Program-made: the position numbers and the translations under genes | NCBI GenBank assembly: GCA_023627715.1 | Contig: JAMAHW010000048.1 | Coordinates: forward strand, 62,001-126,000 | Direction of reading: 5' to 3' | Length of the DNA: 64,000 bases | Source: Periconia sp. R9002 | Lineage: Eukaryota; Ascomycota; Dothideomycetes; Pleosporales; Periconiaceae | Shown: piece by piece, positions 20,790 through 32,480 of the stretch | Layout of the letters: each line of letters starts with the position of its first letter | Numbering within the stretch: position 1 is the stretch's first letter | Notes under the pieces: generated by a model | Told to the model about the DNA's origin: nothing | Databases searched by the model: none | What the model saw: only the letters and a program-made list of their open reading frames with translations

Positions 20790-21458
20790 GTTGGCGGGTG
20801 TATGTGGTGTTTGGGATTGTCGAAGTGGGAGTCGCGATTATTTTGGGGGTGAGTTCGATGTGGTGGTTTCTTCGCTTAGTGGGCCGGAATATTGTTGCCC
20901 CGCTGCCGGTCATTGGATCACCGCTCGCTTGCCCTCATTGAAGGTCTGGTGCAACAACATTGATATGGAAATCCATGCTTAACTCACTTTTCCCATGTTG
21001 CCAGAAGAGGAGAAGTGTCCAATTTTTTTTTAATACACCTTCTTTATATTCGACCTCTGAAATTTGCCGCTTGCATCCATGGCAGAAAAATTCAAATGTT
21101 ACCAAAACCCATCACGTCATCACACACAAAGGCAACTACATTTCCAATCGACTTGCGTTGAATGAGAGCAGTTGTGACAAGAAAAGATTCATTAGGAGAT
21201 CTCAAGGGAAGAAATGAAATAGAAAAGTTTGCCGTCGCAGGACCACTACCTAATGCAGACGAAAAGTCCATCACTGTTCTCAAACCTCCACTCCGCCAGT
21301 GCATCTTGAAGTTAACGCTCCAAGCGTTCAACGTACTAAGCGCGCTCGTCGCCAAAATAAGTATCGTAGGTTGTATTTGTAGAAGCTATGTATGCACAGA
21401 TATCTTTCAAACCAGGATTTTCAGGCCCAATCCGTGGACAGAACGCTCGGCGACTCCT
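20790..21458. other. eL43 promoter and GPI-protein 3' region
   Basis: 669 bp between tandem minus-strand genes; no open frame here looks like a protein. Confidence 0.5.
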
Positions 21459-22475
21459 CTATATCACTCCCCACGCCATTGCGAAAACCATACCTAAAAC
21501 GGCCCATACAGCACCTTCGGCTCTCCCCGTGGCAATTTTCAGTTGCTGTCCTCCACTAGGTGTTTCAGTTCTCCTTGTGTTGGCCGTCTCGTCTACAGGC
21601 CACAAACAGCTAACATGCGACTCTCGGGCCTCCGCATCCGCTCTATCCCAAAATACCGTCAAAGCAAGGTTAAGACTACCGATCATCTTGACAGTATCGT
21701 TAAACCGCATAGTTCCGGAATTGTTCCAGTTGAGCACAAAGGCAAGGTCGTTTGTCTTCGGTGTTGTAGGGTAGCAGTTGGTGGTTGCATTCTGCTCCTC
21801 AGTGAACGGCTTGGGAGCGGAAGAGCCGGTGAGTGCTGTGAAACGTAAGTTAGTCTGGTATTCTTCGACTATACTGTATAGATGCGAGGATTACTTACGA
21901 ACGTAATGCACTTGGGTCCAGTTCATGTTACACTTCGAGTTGTCTCCGGAAACGCTTTGCAAGTATTCCTCCAATCCGTCGCATGAGCCATTGAATCGGT
22001 TTCCCTGGTCTCTCGCAAATTTCAGTGTATTTTCTCGCAATTCCTCGTGGCAATCACGGCCAATAACATCTTCACACTTCTTCTTGCTCGAAGGCTTGAT
22101 GTCAACTGACTTTTTATACGCTTCCATGATGACCGCACATCCTCCCAAGCCTGTCACCGTGGTCAAATCCAAACTCTCTGGTGTCCCAAGGAAGAAGGCT
22201 TTCTCAACAGTGCGCTCGAGTTTCACGTCCGGATCATATCCTGTATAGTCATGGAATGCCATTGACCACGTGAGGTTCTCCGATCTTGAGCTGGAAGAGT
22301 TGAAGGGGAACGTGTCCACGCCGACGAGGTTGTAGGTCTGGTTGCTGATGCGGCACGCGCCGTTGCCGCTAGGACATTCAATATCGGCGCAAGACCCGAG
22401 GAGTTTGTCGTCGAGCCATTGTGCTGTTGCCAGCCTGATCGCTGTGAATGTCAATGTGATTCGTAAAGATACCAT
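21459..22475 (-). CDS. Secreted GPI-anchored protein, unknown function
   Basis: Model complement(join(21459..21835, 21899..22475)), 317 aa; the intron is 63 bp. An N-terminal signal peptide (MVSLRITLTFTAIRLATAQ) starts at the first ATG. The mature chain is Cys-rich (for example SCADIECPSGNGACRI and GRDCHEEL) with many NxS/T sequons (NQT, NSS, NLT, NGS, NWT, NAT, NNS, NDT). The C-terminus has a small-residue stretch (GRAEGA) and a hydrophobic tail ending WGVI at the stop, the pattern for GPI attachment. It is probably a plasma-membrane or cell-wall protein. I recognise no catalytic domain. Confidence 0.82.
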
Positions 22476-23543
22476 GTTTGTTTCTGTCAAACTCCTTTCT
22501 CCAAGGCATCCCAACGAGCCGCCATGGTTGGTATTATATAAAACTGTAGAGCTCCTTCACTGTCTCACGCTTTCTGCCCATTTGACCTCACAGCTACCTG
22601 ATCGAGCGATTCTGACGCAATAACTTGTTTACCCAGCTTGGCAACGTTACAAACGTCTTGTGAAGAATACTAAGTCGGTAATAAAGGTGACGTTTTGGGG
22701 CACGCTAAACCCACAAAAACATACTGGTTATTTGACACAGCCTGAGACTAGCGTGCATCCTACACGGCTAAGACGGAATCCAATGGTACAATAACTAGGC
22801 GTGCGAGGTACATGGTAACAAAGCCAATTACCAAGATGGATCAGTCAGAAGGCAATATGGGCCCCAAGCCTTAGTGATATGGCTCAGGGATCTTACTTAT
22901 ATCACAATCCTCGAATCATGCAACCGACACTGTTATGAATATCTGACTTGTACGCACTCACTGTGACCATTGTTCCAAGTTTCTCGTGCGAGCGTCGCCA
23001 TCCTCATCGTCACCGCCGCTCACGAAGCCCGTAGTATGCTTGAAAGCGGCCCATAATCCAGTGTATATGTGGAGGTCCGCCCAGTCGCTGTACTGAAACC
23101 TCACGCTACAAACGCCAATTAACTTTTTTAACGAGGCTTTCTAGACTCACATGATCAAACAAACGCCGTGGATTGCATTGTGTTGACGCATTGTCACAGC
23201 ATCTTACATATTAATATTTATGTTTCTACGTGAAATAAGAAACATCAGGTGACTCGGTGGCTAAGAAGTAGCTTTTTGATATCAAGAGACCTGCATCACC
23301 CATTCCCCGAAAGTATCACTGCTTATACCGAAGTCTGGAGTAATTCATTGTCATGGCATCAAGTACTAGGGAAGATCGTCGGAGACTTAAGGTTGAGGCC
23401 TGCAATCGGCCAAATCACAAGCCAAATCGCAAGGGTAGGCCCCGCTAGTCTAAGTCTCAAGCGTGAGACCTCGATTCACACTCCCTGAGTGCACTTCAAG
23501 GCAAAGCTAACTTTAACAGACATGGGCGGCATCCTCTGATATT
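22476..23543. other. Divergent intergenic, GPI protein / Zn2Cys6 regulator
   Basis: About 1.07 kb holding both promoters. ATCGGCC at 23405-23411 is the reverse complement of the GGCCGAT core repeated in the esterase/transporter promoter at 29 kb. No gene is seen. Confidence 0.5.
22532..22541 (-). promoter_or_regulatory. TATA-like element of the GPI-protein gene
   Basis: TTTATATAAT on the minus strand, about 57-66 bp upstream of the ATG at 22475. Confidence 0.35.
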
Positions 23544-25798
23544 ATGTCTCTGTCATCAAGGAAATATATGAGCAAGCGGCAACGGCCGTGCGATTTCTGT
23601 CGATCGCGTAAGACAGCATGTCGCATAGAGGGGGGCCTCCCATGTCGCTTGTGCACTCTACATGGCCGACAATGCACTTTCGTAGAGGCTGCTCGACCGA
23701 GGAAGCAGATACCAACATTGGCGTCCGGCGACATTCCTGTCCAAAATGGCAGTCCAATTGCCGACGTTGCGACCTATCAAGTTGGATCGGGCCAAGAGTC
23801 TATCAATTCTCCTCATTCTGATGGCATGGACGGGACTCCATCACCTAACGAAGTCCGCTCGTGGCAGCAGAACGATACAGGGCAACACGAAGAACCCAAC
23901 ACGCACGGAACGCCTACTAACTTCGTTGATTTTTCGATGGATGAGTATCAAAGCACAATGTCTGATAATATGTATAATCACGATTTTCCCGAGTTCGAGA
24001 AAGACCTGAGGTCGAATGATGTCCTTGAAAGACTGGATGCACGAGATTCAACAGGCTGGCTTAATGCACCATCAGCGGAATTGCAGCTGGATGTCGATGA
24101 CGGCCTCCACCCACACGTATTAGGACACAGCGGAGATATGGATCCTTACTTGCTACAAAATTACCAATATGATCTTTTCAATGTCTTTCAGTTCAAACAG
24201 TTGAGTATACATTCGGTTTCGCAAAACACTGTTCCTACGCAATTCCTGTTATCGCGACCTGAGCTATTTGCTTCTTCCAGGCAGGAAATGGGGCATAATC
24301 AAATCTCGTCCGAGACTTTAAAGAAACAACTTGAAGAGTTGGTGTCTCAAGATACAGCTGTTCGCCTAATCTCCTTGTTCCGACGGTTTATTCTACCTCA
24401 ATACCCCATTTTTTCGGAGTCACAATTCCCGGACTCCCAGACCAGTCCGCCCCATCTACTTGCAGCTATTTACATGATTGCGCAACCCTTCGCCAAATTC
24501 GACGACGTTTTGTCAATAGAACTCGCATACGAGAATCTCGATAATAAAGCTCTCTTTCAAATCGTTCATGAGGTCCTCCGTTACGAAACACACAACCCTA
24601 ATATCACGACAGTGCAGACGCTGCTTCTTATCACAATTCGCCCATCAACCAATCCTTTAGTTCTGGAGTCTTCCTTGAAATGGTCTTTACATGGTACACT
24701 TGTTGCTACATCGCAAACACTTGGACTGCACCACGATCCGGCATCATGGAATATTTCGCGTTCGCAAATCGCTTTGCGCCGACGTCTTTCATCTACCATA
24801 TTCACAACAGACAAATGGTTGGCGGCCAGCCTTGGTCGCCCGCCGTTGATAACGCAAGAATCGTGGCTTGTAACATCACTTTCGATTACGGACGGCCATG
24901 AATCTTATCTGAGCTCGACCCTCTGGTTGACTCATCTGCAACATTCCAAACTAGGTGAGTATTTCCGGAGTGGTATCAAGATAGCACATGGCCTGGCGTT
25001 TTGAGACCTTCATCACCCACTGAGTCACCCTTATTCGAGTTGAGCTGACTTTGTACCCCCAAATTTAGGCTTTTTAATGGGAGAGGTGTTATATAAACTC
25101 TTGTAAGCCCAAGACAACATCGTCCACAGTCAAAAACTGACCGTGCTAGTTCGCTACGAGCAATGCATGAACTGGCATCAGACATGGAAAAAACCGTTTC
25201 GATATCAAGATACTTGCTAAACGAGTTGTCGAATTGGCACGAAGGCTTTAAAGCGCAATTGAGCGAGCATCCGAAAGAAGACACATCTTTACCGATAACC
25301 TGCACCCTTGGCTATCACTACTTACAGATGACTATCTTTCGAGCAGTCGTTCGACCTTTTATCGCCAATGTTCATGAAAATTCTGCGACACCTGCTATCA
25401 ATCATCCTGATCAAAGTAGCCGGGTAGTGTTGTTGAGCTTCGCCCGGACGGGCGTTCATTCCTCCACTACTGCAGCTACCACCTTTGTCAAAAACTTGCA
25501 CCAGGACCACTCGCATATGTTCTGGCCTCACTGGAGCCAAGTCGCCTTCTCGTGTATATGTTTCCTTGATTTGCTAATGGCGATATCATCGCCGGACTAT
25601 CAAGAAGCTCTTACTTGGTTCCAGGAGCTGCATACTACGCGCCGAGAAATCCGCCTCAAGTCTGCAATGCTGCCAGTCCTTCAATTGGGACTGCTGAGAA
25701 TCGATGCAATATTCTGGAAGGGCGTTGACAAGGTTCTGCACTTGCTTCCACACGTCCAAGAGGCCCTTAAAGCAAGCCTGGAATCTGGCAAGGGTTAA
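23544..25798 (+). CDS. Zn2Cys6 transcription factor
   Basis: Fungal binuclear-cluster regulator. Model join(23544..24954, 25069..25102, 25150..25798), 697 aa. The middle exon is only 34 bp and gives GFLMGEVLYKL; the last acceptor (GCTAG before 25150) follows a CTGAC branch site and is the only one that keeps frame. The N-terminal zinc cluster is complete: C16-x2-C19-x6-C26-x7-C34-x2-C37-x6-C44, preceded by SKRQRP. An acidic low-complexity linker follows, then a fungal-specific transcription factor domain (around HLLAAIYMIAQPFAKFDD to the C-terminus). Met9 (MSKRQRPCDF) is an alternative start. It ends 65 bp from the convergent D-amino-acid oxidase gene and is the natural candidate regulator of the cluster to its right. 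Confidence 0.9.
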
Positions 25799-25863
25799 AT
25801 TTGAATGATAACACCGTGCAAAATCACCAATTTGCAGCATTACTTTTCAGGCTCCATTTCTAT

Positions 25864-27139
25864 CTACAGGCGGCTCTTCTTTAACGAAAGCTTTGATAAT
25901 TCATTCTCAACAGTACTGATGGCGTCCTGCGCCATACCGAGACCAGCCTGAAATCCTGTACCACCAGCACCATAATTATGGACTAAAATCCCGCTTCTCG
26001 ACCCCTCGAGCGAGATATGCTCCCTTTCAACACGAGCACCACCCTTCCGTGATGGCCTCAAGCCCGAGAACGCAGCCAACACCTCCATGCCGCCTTCGAC
26101 CAATTCGGGAAGTAAGGCGGTGGTACGTTGGAGGATGGAATCAGATTCACTTGAGAAAGTGTCCCCCGTACTATACATTTCATTAACATTGGAACTCAGA
26201 TAGATGAGAGGGAAACTAGCGAGCTTACCTCACACCTTTCTGCATGAATCCACCAAGAATAACATTGCCATTCGACTGCGGCCTTGGAATGATATACGTC
26301 TCGTAGTCTTCTCCATGACGCATCACGTTTCTCGAGATCTGGGGAGCTCTGGTGAGGAGAATCTGACCTCTTGTTGGATACGATTTTGCGTCCTGGATGC
26401 CTCCAAGGACACGTGCGCCGTTGCCGGTGCAGTTAAAAACAATCTTAGTCGATGGACTGGAGAATGCTGCACTGATGTGGGAGAGCTTCTGGCGAACAAA
26501 CGTTACACCATATTTGTTTTTGAGCAGATTGTACAGATATTGAATGTACCGCGGCGCATTCACTGTAATGGTGGTGAAGGAAATTCCAAATTCGCAGCCC
26601 GCGGGGATCTCTGATTGAGGAAGGATTTTGAACTGTGGTCAGAGTGAGCTCGTCGCCCAAGTTGTAAACTTGGGAGAATACTTACGTTTCTCAAATACCC
26701 AGCCATAGAGTCAATTTTGCTCCGCTGTGGCATCTTATCCCAGTACTCCAATGACTGTGTCTTTGCAATACAAGCTTCCACACCACGCTCTTCAGCAAGT
26801 TTCATCATTGATTCATACCCAAGCTTGTCCCACCGGAGAGCATTCTTATCACCACCTGAGATGGCAGAGAAATTGGCGCCAGCCCTGTTCATGTCAACGA
26901 TGCGTACTTACCAAGCTTGGACATATCTAACATACCAAGGCGAGGTATAATTTATGGATGTGTCGCCTGGTAGATGTTCGGCAACAACCGTGATATGTGA
27001 GCCATGACCTCGCTCTGCGAGTAGGAGTGCGGTGTCTAACCCGATCACTCCAGCACTATTCATTTGTTCATTAGCATGGATTCCCGCTTCATCAACTTCC
27101 TCGTATTTCATACCCGATAATTATTATTTCTTTGGCCAT
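25864..27139 (-). CDS. D-amino-acid oxidase, peroxisomal
   Basis: FAD enzyme that oxidises D-amino acids to 2-oxo acids, NH3 and H2O2. D-aspartate oxidase is the alternative. Model complement(join(25864..26170, 26229..26632, 26686..26884, 26936..27055, 27114..27139)), 351 aa, normal for the family. Exon 1 is 26 bp and splits the dinucleotide motif IIIIGAGVIGLDTALLLAE. Other family features are YTSPWAGANFSAIS, VFNCTGNGARVLGG, DYETYIIPRPQSNGNVILGG (substrate-site Tyr), FSGLRPSRKGGARVE (substrate-carboxylate Arg region) and HNYGAGGTGFQAG. The chain ends in SRL, a PTS1-type peroxisomal signal, as expected for an H2O2-producing oxidase. Confidence 0.94.
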
Positions 27140-27631
27140 TGTGTTGCTGGAATCAAAAATATGTATGCCCTTCTTCTTTTGTTTCTGGCCTCGATTGTTA
27201 AAATGCAATGATGGAGAATTCTCAACTTTATCAGTAAAGCCTAAGAACAAATTATGGTAGTTGGGCCTTTTGCCCTTTCCGATGACCATCAAAGCCCGTC
27301 GGGAAAGTGATTTCGTGATAGTTTAATCGCCGTTTTTGCGGCGTCGATTGTGATTGGTGGCGTTCGTTCCCTTATTCTCGCCTATCTAACCGGCCCGGCC
27401 AACATTGGGAACTTTCAACTGGCTCGCCTGCGCTCACGCAGTAATCGCTAGGTTAACGAAATATTGACTGAAGAGTGTCACTCATTTTGGATTCTATAAG
27501 TCGAATTTTTTACATTGGCCATGTAAATCGCAAGTTTGAAATTGTGTTGAGACCATACTTGACTATTCAGAGTTGTGCAAGTACACATTATCAAAATCCG
27601 CATACATCATCTCTCCGACAACTGAATGCAT
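27140..27631. other. D-amino-acid oxidase promoter / esterase 3' region
   Basis: 492 bp between tandem minus-strand genes. GCCTATC (27380-27386) matches the first seven bases of the repeat at 29104-29153. A GC-rich CCGGCCCGGCC palindrome follows at 27390-27400. Confidence 0.45.
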
Positions 27632-28901
27632 TTATTGTTCATAATGAACGCGACGTAGTAAACGACTTGTATCTTCTATATACTCAAAACTTTTTTTCAG
27701 GCCTCGTTCCGGGTGATTGTAGTGACCAAACGCATGAGGCATGCCAGTATATCGCTTGACATTGACCTGGTTTCCGCCTTTGCGCAATAGTTCCCCGTAA
27801 TATTCACCCTCGTCTCTTTCGAGATCGAATTCTGCAGTGATGATGTGTGCAGGGGCTAGGTTTTTGAACGAAGGAGCCAACACCGGAGTGCATATCCAGT
27901 TGTCCAAAGCTTTTTTCTGCTCGTCTGCAATGTATGATACGTCAGCTTGCGGGGTTTCAAGGGACTTCCGTTGACCGATATACATACCGACATCGTCACC
28001 AAGCCAGTATTTCAAGAACCATTTTTCTCGACCTAAGGGACCCCAAGGTGCATCTTGAAACATGTGCACACTTTCATACGGACAATTGAGCTTGTCTAGT
28101 TCCAACCCAGGTAAACAGTACCGCATGTCTGTCGCGGGAACGATCATCATGTGCAGTTTAAGGTCAATGCCTTCGTCGCGAGCAAAATGTGCAAGGACAG
28201 CTGACATCTGACCACCCGCCGATAGGCCTCCAATGGAGATACTGTTCGGATCAATATTCAGCTCTTGAGCATTGGTGTGCACCCATTTGAGTGCATCCCA
28301 GCAATCGTAGATTGAAGTAGGAAACGGATACTCAGGCGCCATTCGATAGTCCACATCCACGACCTTGATGGCGGCCTCATTGGTCATGTGCCGGCACCAA
28401 GCGGCCTCGGATTGCAGACCTCCAAGCACCCAACCCCCTAGACTCGCGTGAGTATCGTTAAGTTCTATCTTGAATCGCAACTTACCTCCATGGAAGTTCA
28501 AGTGAACAGGCCAGGGGCCTGGTCCTTCTGGTGTGTATATCCTGACAGTGATTTCTCCCGATGGTGCAGTGACTGGCACTTGGTTGTCCTCTACATGGAA
28601 GACTTCGGGACCTACAAAGTCTCAGTTCTTTCCGAAGTTACATTGAAGCAAGAAATCATATTTACCTACCTGCGCAAGTTGGATAGGTGAAACTGTATAG
28701 GGCTGGGTTCCTGCGATATTCCTCAATCGAGACCTCATCGGCTCGGGTCATGTTTGCTCCATGAGTCTCCCAGAGTTCTATCCATTCTGGGTCCAATCCA
28801 GCGAATTTGGTTCTGTCAATAGCTAACCTGGGCAAGTGAACATCCAGAGCTCGACCTGTCACAGGTGTAGTTGTGGCGGTGGTGGTTATTGTTGCGGACA
28901 T
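27632..28901 (-). CDS. HSL-family alpha/beta-hydrolase (esterase/lipase)
   Basis: Carboxylesterase of the hormone-sensitive-lipase (HGGG) type. Model complement(join(27632..27924, 27988..28437, 28486..28611, 28670..28901)), 366 aa. Intron 2 must be removed to form the oxyanion-hole HGGG (118-121). Intron 3 is 63 bp and stop-free, so it could be missed, but it has GTATGT, CTGAC and CAG signals. The nucleophile is Ser192 in GLSAGG; most relatives have GDSAGG, so Leu191 is a variation. The acid/base pair is probably in AEFDLERDEG and MPHAFGHY. There is no signal peptide, so it is probably cytosolic. It is divergent from the POT transporter across 398 bp. Confidence 0.92.
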
Positions 28902-29299
28902 TGTCGAAGCTGGAGCATGCAAACATAGGAGTGTAAATTCAGATATATCTCCTTTTGTTTTCTCATACTTATCTGAGGAGACATCTTGAAAGGGGATATG
29001 TACCCCACTAGTATCTAATGGTGAAGAGCTTAGCGAAAGCTGATTGGCGGCGTTGAGCACGAAGCGGGCCGATCAGAACATATTGGCCGATCTTTTACAG
29101 AAGGCCTATCGCCGCCTATCGCATTCATCACTAACAACTGCAATGCCTATCGCATATCAAATTTCCCCACTGAATCTCCATCCCAGAATCATGGGTCTGG
29201 GGTAAACGCTTGTTGCGCTATATATGGGGCGGAGAACAATCTTAGCCATCCAGAATTCCAACTCCCTTATTATCACTCTCAAGCAATACGTTTTGGGTT
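28902..29299. promoter_or_regulatory. Divergent esterase/transporter promoter with direct repeats
   Basis: 398 bp head-to-head region. It contains GGCCGATC twice (29067-29074, 29085-29092), GCCTATCGC three times (29104-29112, 29114-29122, 29145-29153) and a TATATA element (near 29218) on the transporter side. The repeats are candidate operators for a cluster regulator. Confidence 0.6.
29104..29153 (+). repeat. Three exact GCCTATCGC direct repeats
   Basis: Copies start at 29104, 29114 and 29145. The 10 bp and 31 bp steps are close to one and three helical turns, so bound proteins would lie on the same DNA face. Confidence 0.85.
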
Positions 29300-31279
29300 A
29301 TGGCTGCTATCATTGAAACGCAGAATAGCACCCTGAGTGGCCAGGAAGCGGTCGAGGCTCAGCCTGCTGTTCCTGAATCAGAGTGGGCGAAGTTGAGACG
29401 CGTTCCCGACAAGCTTCCCAAAGTTGCCTTGCTCATCCTGGCCGTCGAAGTGAGAAATCATCATGCGAATTTTCAAAGTGCGTTCGCTCACATTAAGCAG
29501 CTTGGTGAACGTTTTACCTACTTTGGTTTGAGCGGCCCTATACAGAATTACATCAAGTGCGTCAGTCACACAGAAGTATTTATACAAAGCTGACAAACAC
29601 CAGCAATCCGTACGCACCTGGCTCTGGCCTCCCGGGAGCATTGGGCAAAGGCCAGGCGGTAGCCACCGCCCTAGGCAACTTTTTCAAATTCTGGGCTTAC
29701 GCATCCACCATCATCGGTGCCATTGTGGCTGATCAATACCTCGGGAAATTCAAGGCTATAGTACTAGCTGGTTGCATTTACGTTGCAGGTCTCATCATCT
29801 TGGTCTCCACCGCAACACCATCCGCCATCCAAAATGGAGCAGGATTTGGGGGTCTCGTAGCCGCTATGGTCACGATTGGTCTCGGAACTGGAGGCATCAA
29901 GGCTAACGTTACTCCAATGTGCGCCGAACAATACCAGAATGCCAAGCCCATTGTCAAAACTTTGAAGACAGGTGAAAAGGTCGTGGTCGATCCTGAACTC
30001 ACAGTGCAAAGGCTATTCATGTGGTTCTATTGGGTAGTCAATGTTGGCGCACTGTCACCTCTCATCACGGTCAATGTTGAGGCGAAACACTCCTTCTGGC
30101 TGGCATATCTGATCCCTCTTATGTTCGTACCTCAGTCTAAAAATCACCTCAGAGGAATTGGAGTTGCTAATATTTGACAGTGCAATCCTTATCTCGTTGG
30201 GCATCTTCCTTAGTGGGCAAAGCCGATATGTGAAAGTTCCTCCGCAGAGCTCAGCCATATTAGATGCAATCAAAGTCACCGCTATCGCATGTCGCGAGCG
30301 AGGCTTTGAAAACGCCAAGCCATTTGTACTCGCCGAAGCTGGAAGGAGCAAAAAATACAAATTTGCCCAGGAAGAGAGATATACCAGTTCCTACGTGGAA
30401 GACGTTAAACGGGGCATGAGAAGTTGCAGGGTAAGACAAAACAAAACAAATTCTGAAGTTTGTCAAGCTGACTGAAGTGTTTCCAGATCTTTCTCTTTCT
30501 GCCGTTCTACTTCGTGTGCTGGATTCAGATTTGGAACAATCTTATCTCCCAAGCTGGCGAGATGGCGTTGCATGGGACGCCCAATGATCTTCTCCAGAAT
30601 CTTGACCCCATCGCATTGATCATTTTTATTCCATTTCTCGATTGTAAGTATCCATCAAGACACTGTACACTTTTCTATCGGCTAATGCTTTACACTAGTG
30701 GTTGTGTATCCTGGGCTCCGAAAACTGGGTATCGATTTTGACCCAGTGTCGCGCATATTCGCTGGATTTCTCCTCGCCTCCCTCTCGATGGTTTATGCCA
30801 GTGTGCTTCAACACTACATATACACATCCGCCCCACAAAGCATCCACGTATGGATACAGGCCCCAGCGTATATCTTCGTTGCCTTCTCAGAAGCTTTCAT
30901 CATCATCACTGGGCTCGAACTAGCGTTTACGCAAGCTCCCAAAAAGTACGTTTACCTGTCTTAACCCACATGTTCGAACAAAATACTCACGCACAATAGT
31001 CTCCGGTCATTCATCTCTGCACTGTTCTGGCTTACCATTGGCGTTGCTGCTGCAATTTGCATTGCGCTCAGCCCAGTCTCGCAAGATCCGTACATGGTTT
31101 GGATGTATGGTTCTCTCGCTATTGTGGGGTTCGTAGCTGGCTGTGTATTCTTTCTCTGTTTTCGCAAGGGCGGAAAATGGTCTGCCGACGCCGTGATTAT
31201 AGAAGCTGTGCAGGTTGAGAACAACACGAATCCTTTAGATGACCAGGTTGGGAAGTTTGATGCGGAAAAGACTGTTTAG
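29300..31279 (+). CDS. POT/PTR-family proton-coupled peptide transporter
   Basis: Plasma-membrane importer of di-/tripeptides (PTR2-like; some relatives carry nitrate or other solutes). Model join(29300..29449, 29501..29556, 29604..30122, 30181..30430, 30487..30643, 30699..30945, 31000..31279), 552 aa. Intron 1 restores the ExxERFxYxG motif (VELGERFTYFG). The PTR signature is present as LGTGGIKANVTPMCAEQ, and FYWVVNVGALSPLI matches the second family motif. Around twelve TM segments are visible, with a long charged central loop (SKKYKFAQEERYTSSY). The exon 3 donor is the least certain, because frame requires GTTCGT after AT (30121-30122). The acidic C-terminus is short. Confidence 0.92.
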
Positions 31280-31356
31280 ATGAGACAATGTGTTCAAGTT
31301 GAGAAGCATATTAGAAGGCTCGACTCTTACAATCTACTGAAGTAGTTTAAAAAGGC

Positions 31357-31470
31357 ATTTAGTGTATATTTGGTCATAAAAAACATTCGCCTCCTTGTTT
31401 CATATGCCACTCAGGTTCGAACATTGTTGCATTGTCCCTGATAACTACTAGAACGAGCATGACGGAGTGA
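31357..31470. repeat. Dispersed repeat, copy B
   Basis: Same orientation as the copy at about 9421-9540. It starts about 80 bp after the transporter stop codon. The differences are mostly transitions in both directions, so neither copy is intact. Confidence 0.55.
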
Positions 31471-31602
31471 GTAGTAATGAACGTCTAAGCCGCGATTAGA
31501 ACGCTTACGTGTTATAGCCAACACAACCTACTGGTGGTGATTCTGATTGAAGACACGGGACTGTTCTAGGAGGATTAGGCACAAACGGACGCCAATTGTA
31601 GA

Positions 31603-32074
31603 GGAAGAAGAGAAAGAGAATATACCACCCCCAATTCCAGCGGTACCTAGGAAACGCTAGAAGTGGACGGCACTAAAGAGGAGTCTAAGGACGAGAGAAG
31701 AAGAAGCATCACCGTTACTACCACTACTACTACTTTAAGTAGGAGTGATAAACGGCTAGAAGATGACAAGAAGAAGAAGACAACAGCGCAGACGGTAAAG
31801 AAGAGGGAGAAGAAGAAGAAGAAGAGGAGGAGGAGAAAGAAAATCTACCCCTAGCAGCCGCCGCCACTGCTCCGGCACTAATAGTGCCGCAAAAACCTCT
31901 TGAGTATAGTTAGGAAGAAGAGAGAGTAGAAAAGAATTACTACACTGCTGCTACTACCACTACCACCACTATTAGGAGTAATGATAGCATTAGCAGTAGT
32001 TGTACGGATCGAACAGCTCTACGGTGTTGTAATATCCGTCCTAGCACTGATAGCCCCGCTCTGCTGCTAGAAAA

Positions 32075-32113
<39 letters not shown>

Positions 32114-32480
32114 GTTTTCTCCTCCTCCTCCTCCTCCTCTTCTTCTTCTTGTTGCAATAGCAGCACCGTTGGTACCGCCAAAACGTCCGATATCCAGCGC
32201 CGACGAAGAAGAAGAACAAGAAGAGGAAGAAGAAGAAGAGGAAGAAGGAGAGGAAGAAGGAGAGGAGTAGACTACGACGGGGAGACGTCCCCTAAATACG
32301 TTAACGACGAGTGAAGTACCACTACTACCACCACTACTGCTGCTGCTACTGCTGCTATTGCTGTTACTAGGAGTAGCAGCAGCAGCAGCACTAGTACTAG
32401 CACCAACAGCTAGAAGGAGAAAGAGAAGAGCAAGAAGACGACAAAGACGACGAAGAAGAGGAAGACGACGACAGCGGCGG
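31603..32480. repeat. Compound microsatellite region
   Basis: Purine tracts (GAAGAA, AGGAGG), a (TAG)n array of about 13 units (32075-32113), a (CTC)n/(TTC)n tract (32119-32150), more GAA/GGA runs (32200-32270) and CTG/CAG runs (32330-32390). Long Ser/Leu- or Lys/Arg-rich frames here are products of the repeats. Confidence 0.8.

Noticed and set aside
25103..25137. Acceptor CCACAG at 25137 for the last intron of the 23544 regulator
   Set aside because: It breaks frame with the 34 bp exon; GCTAG at 25149 after a CTGAC branch site keeps it.
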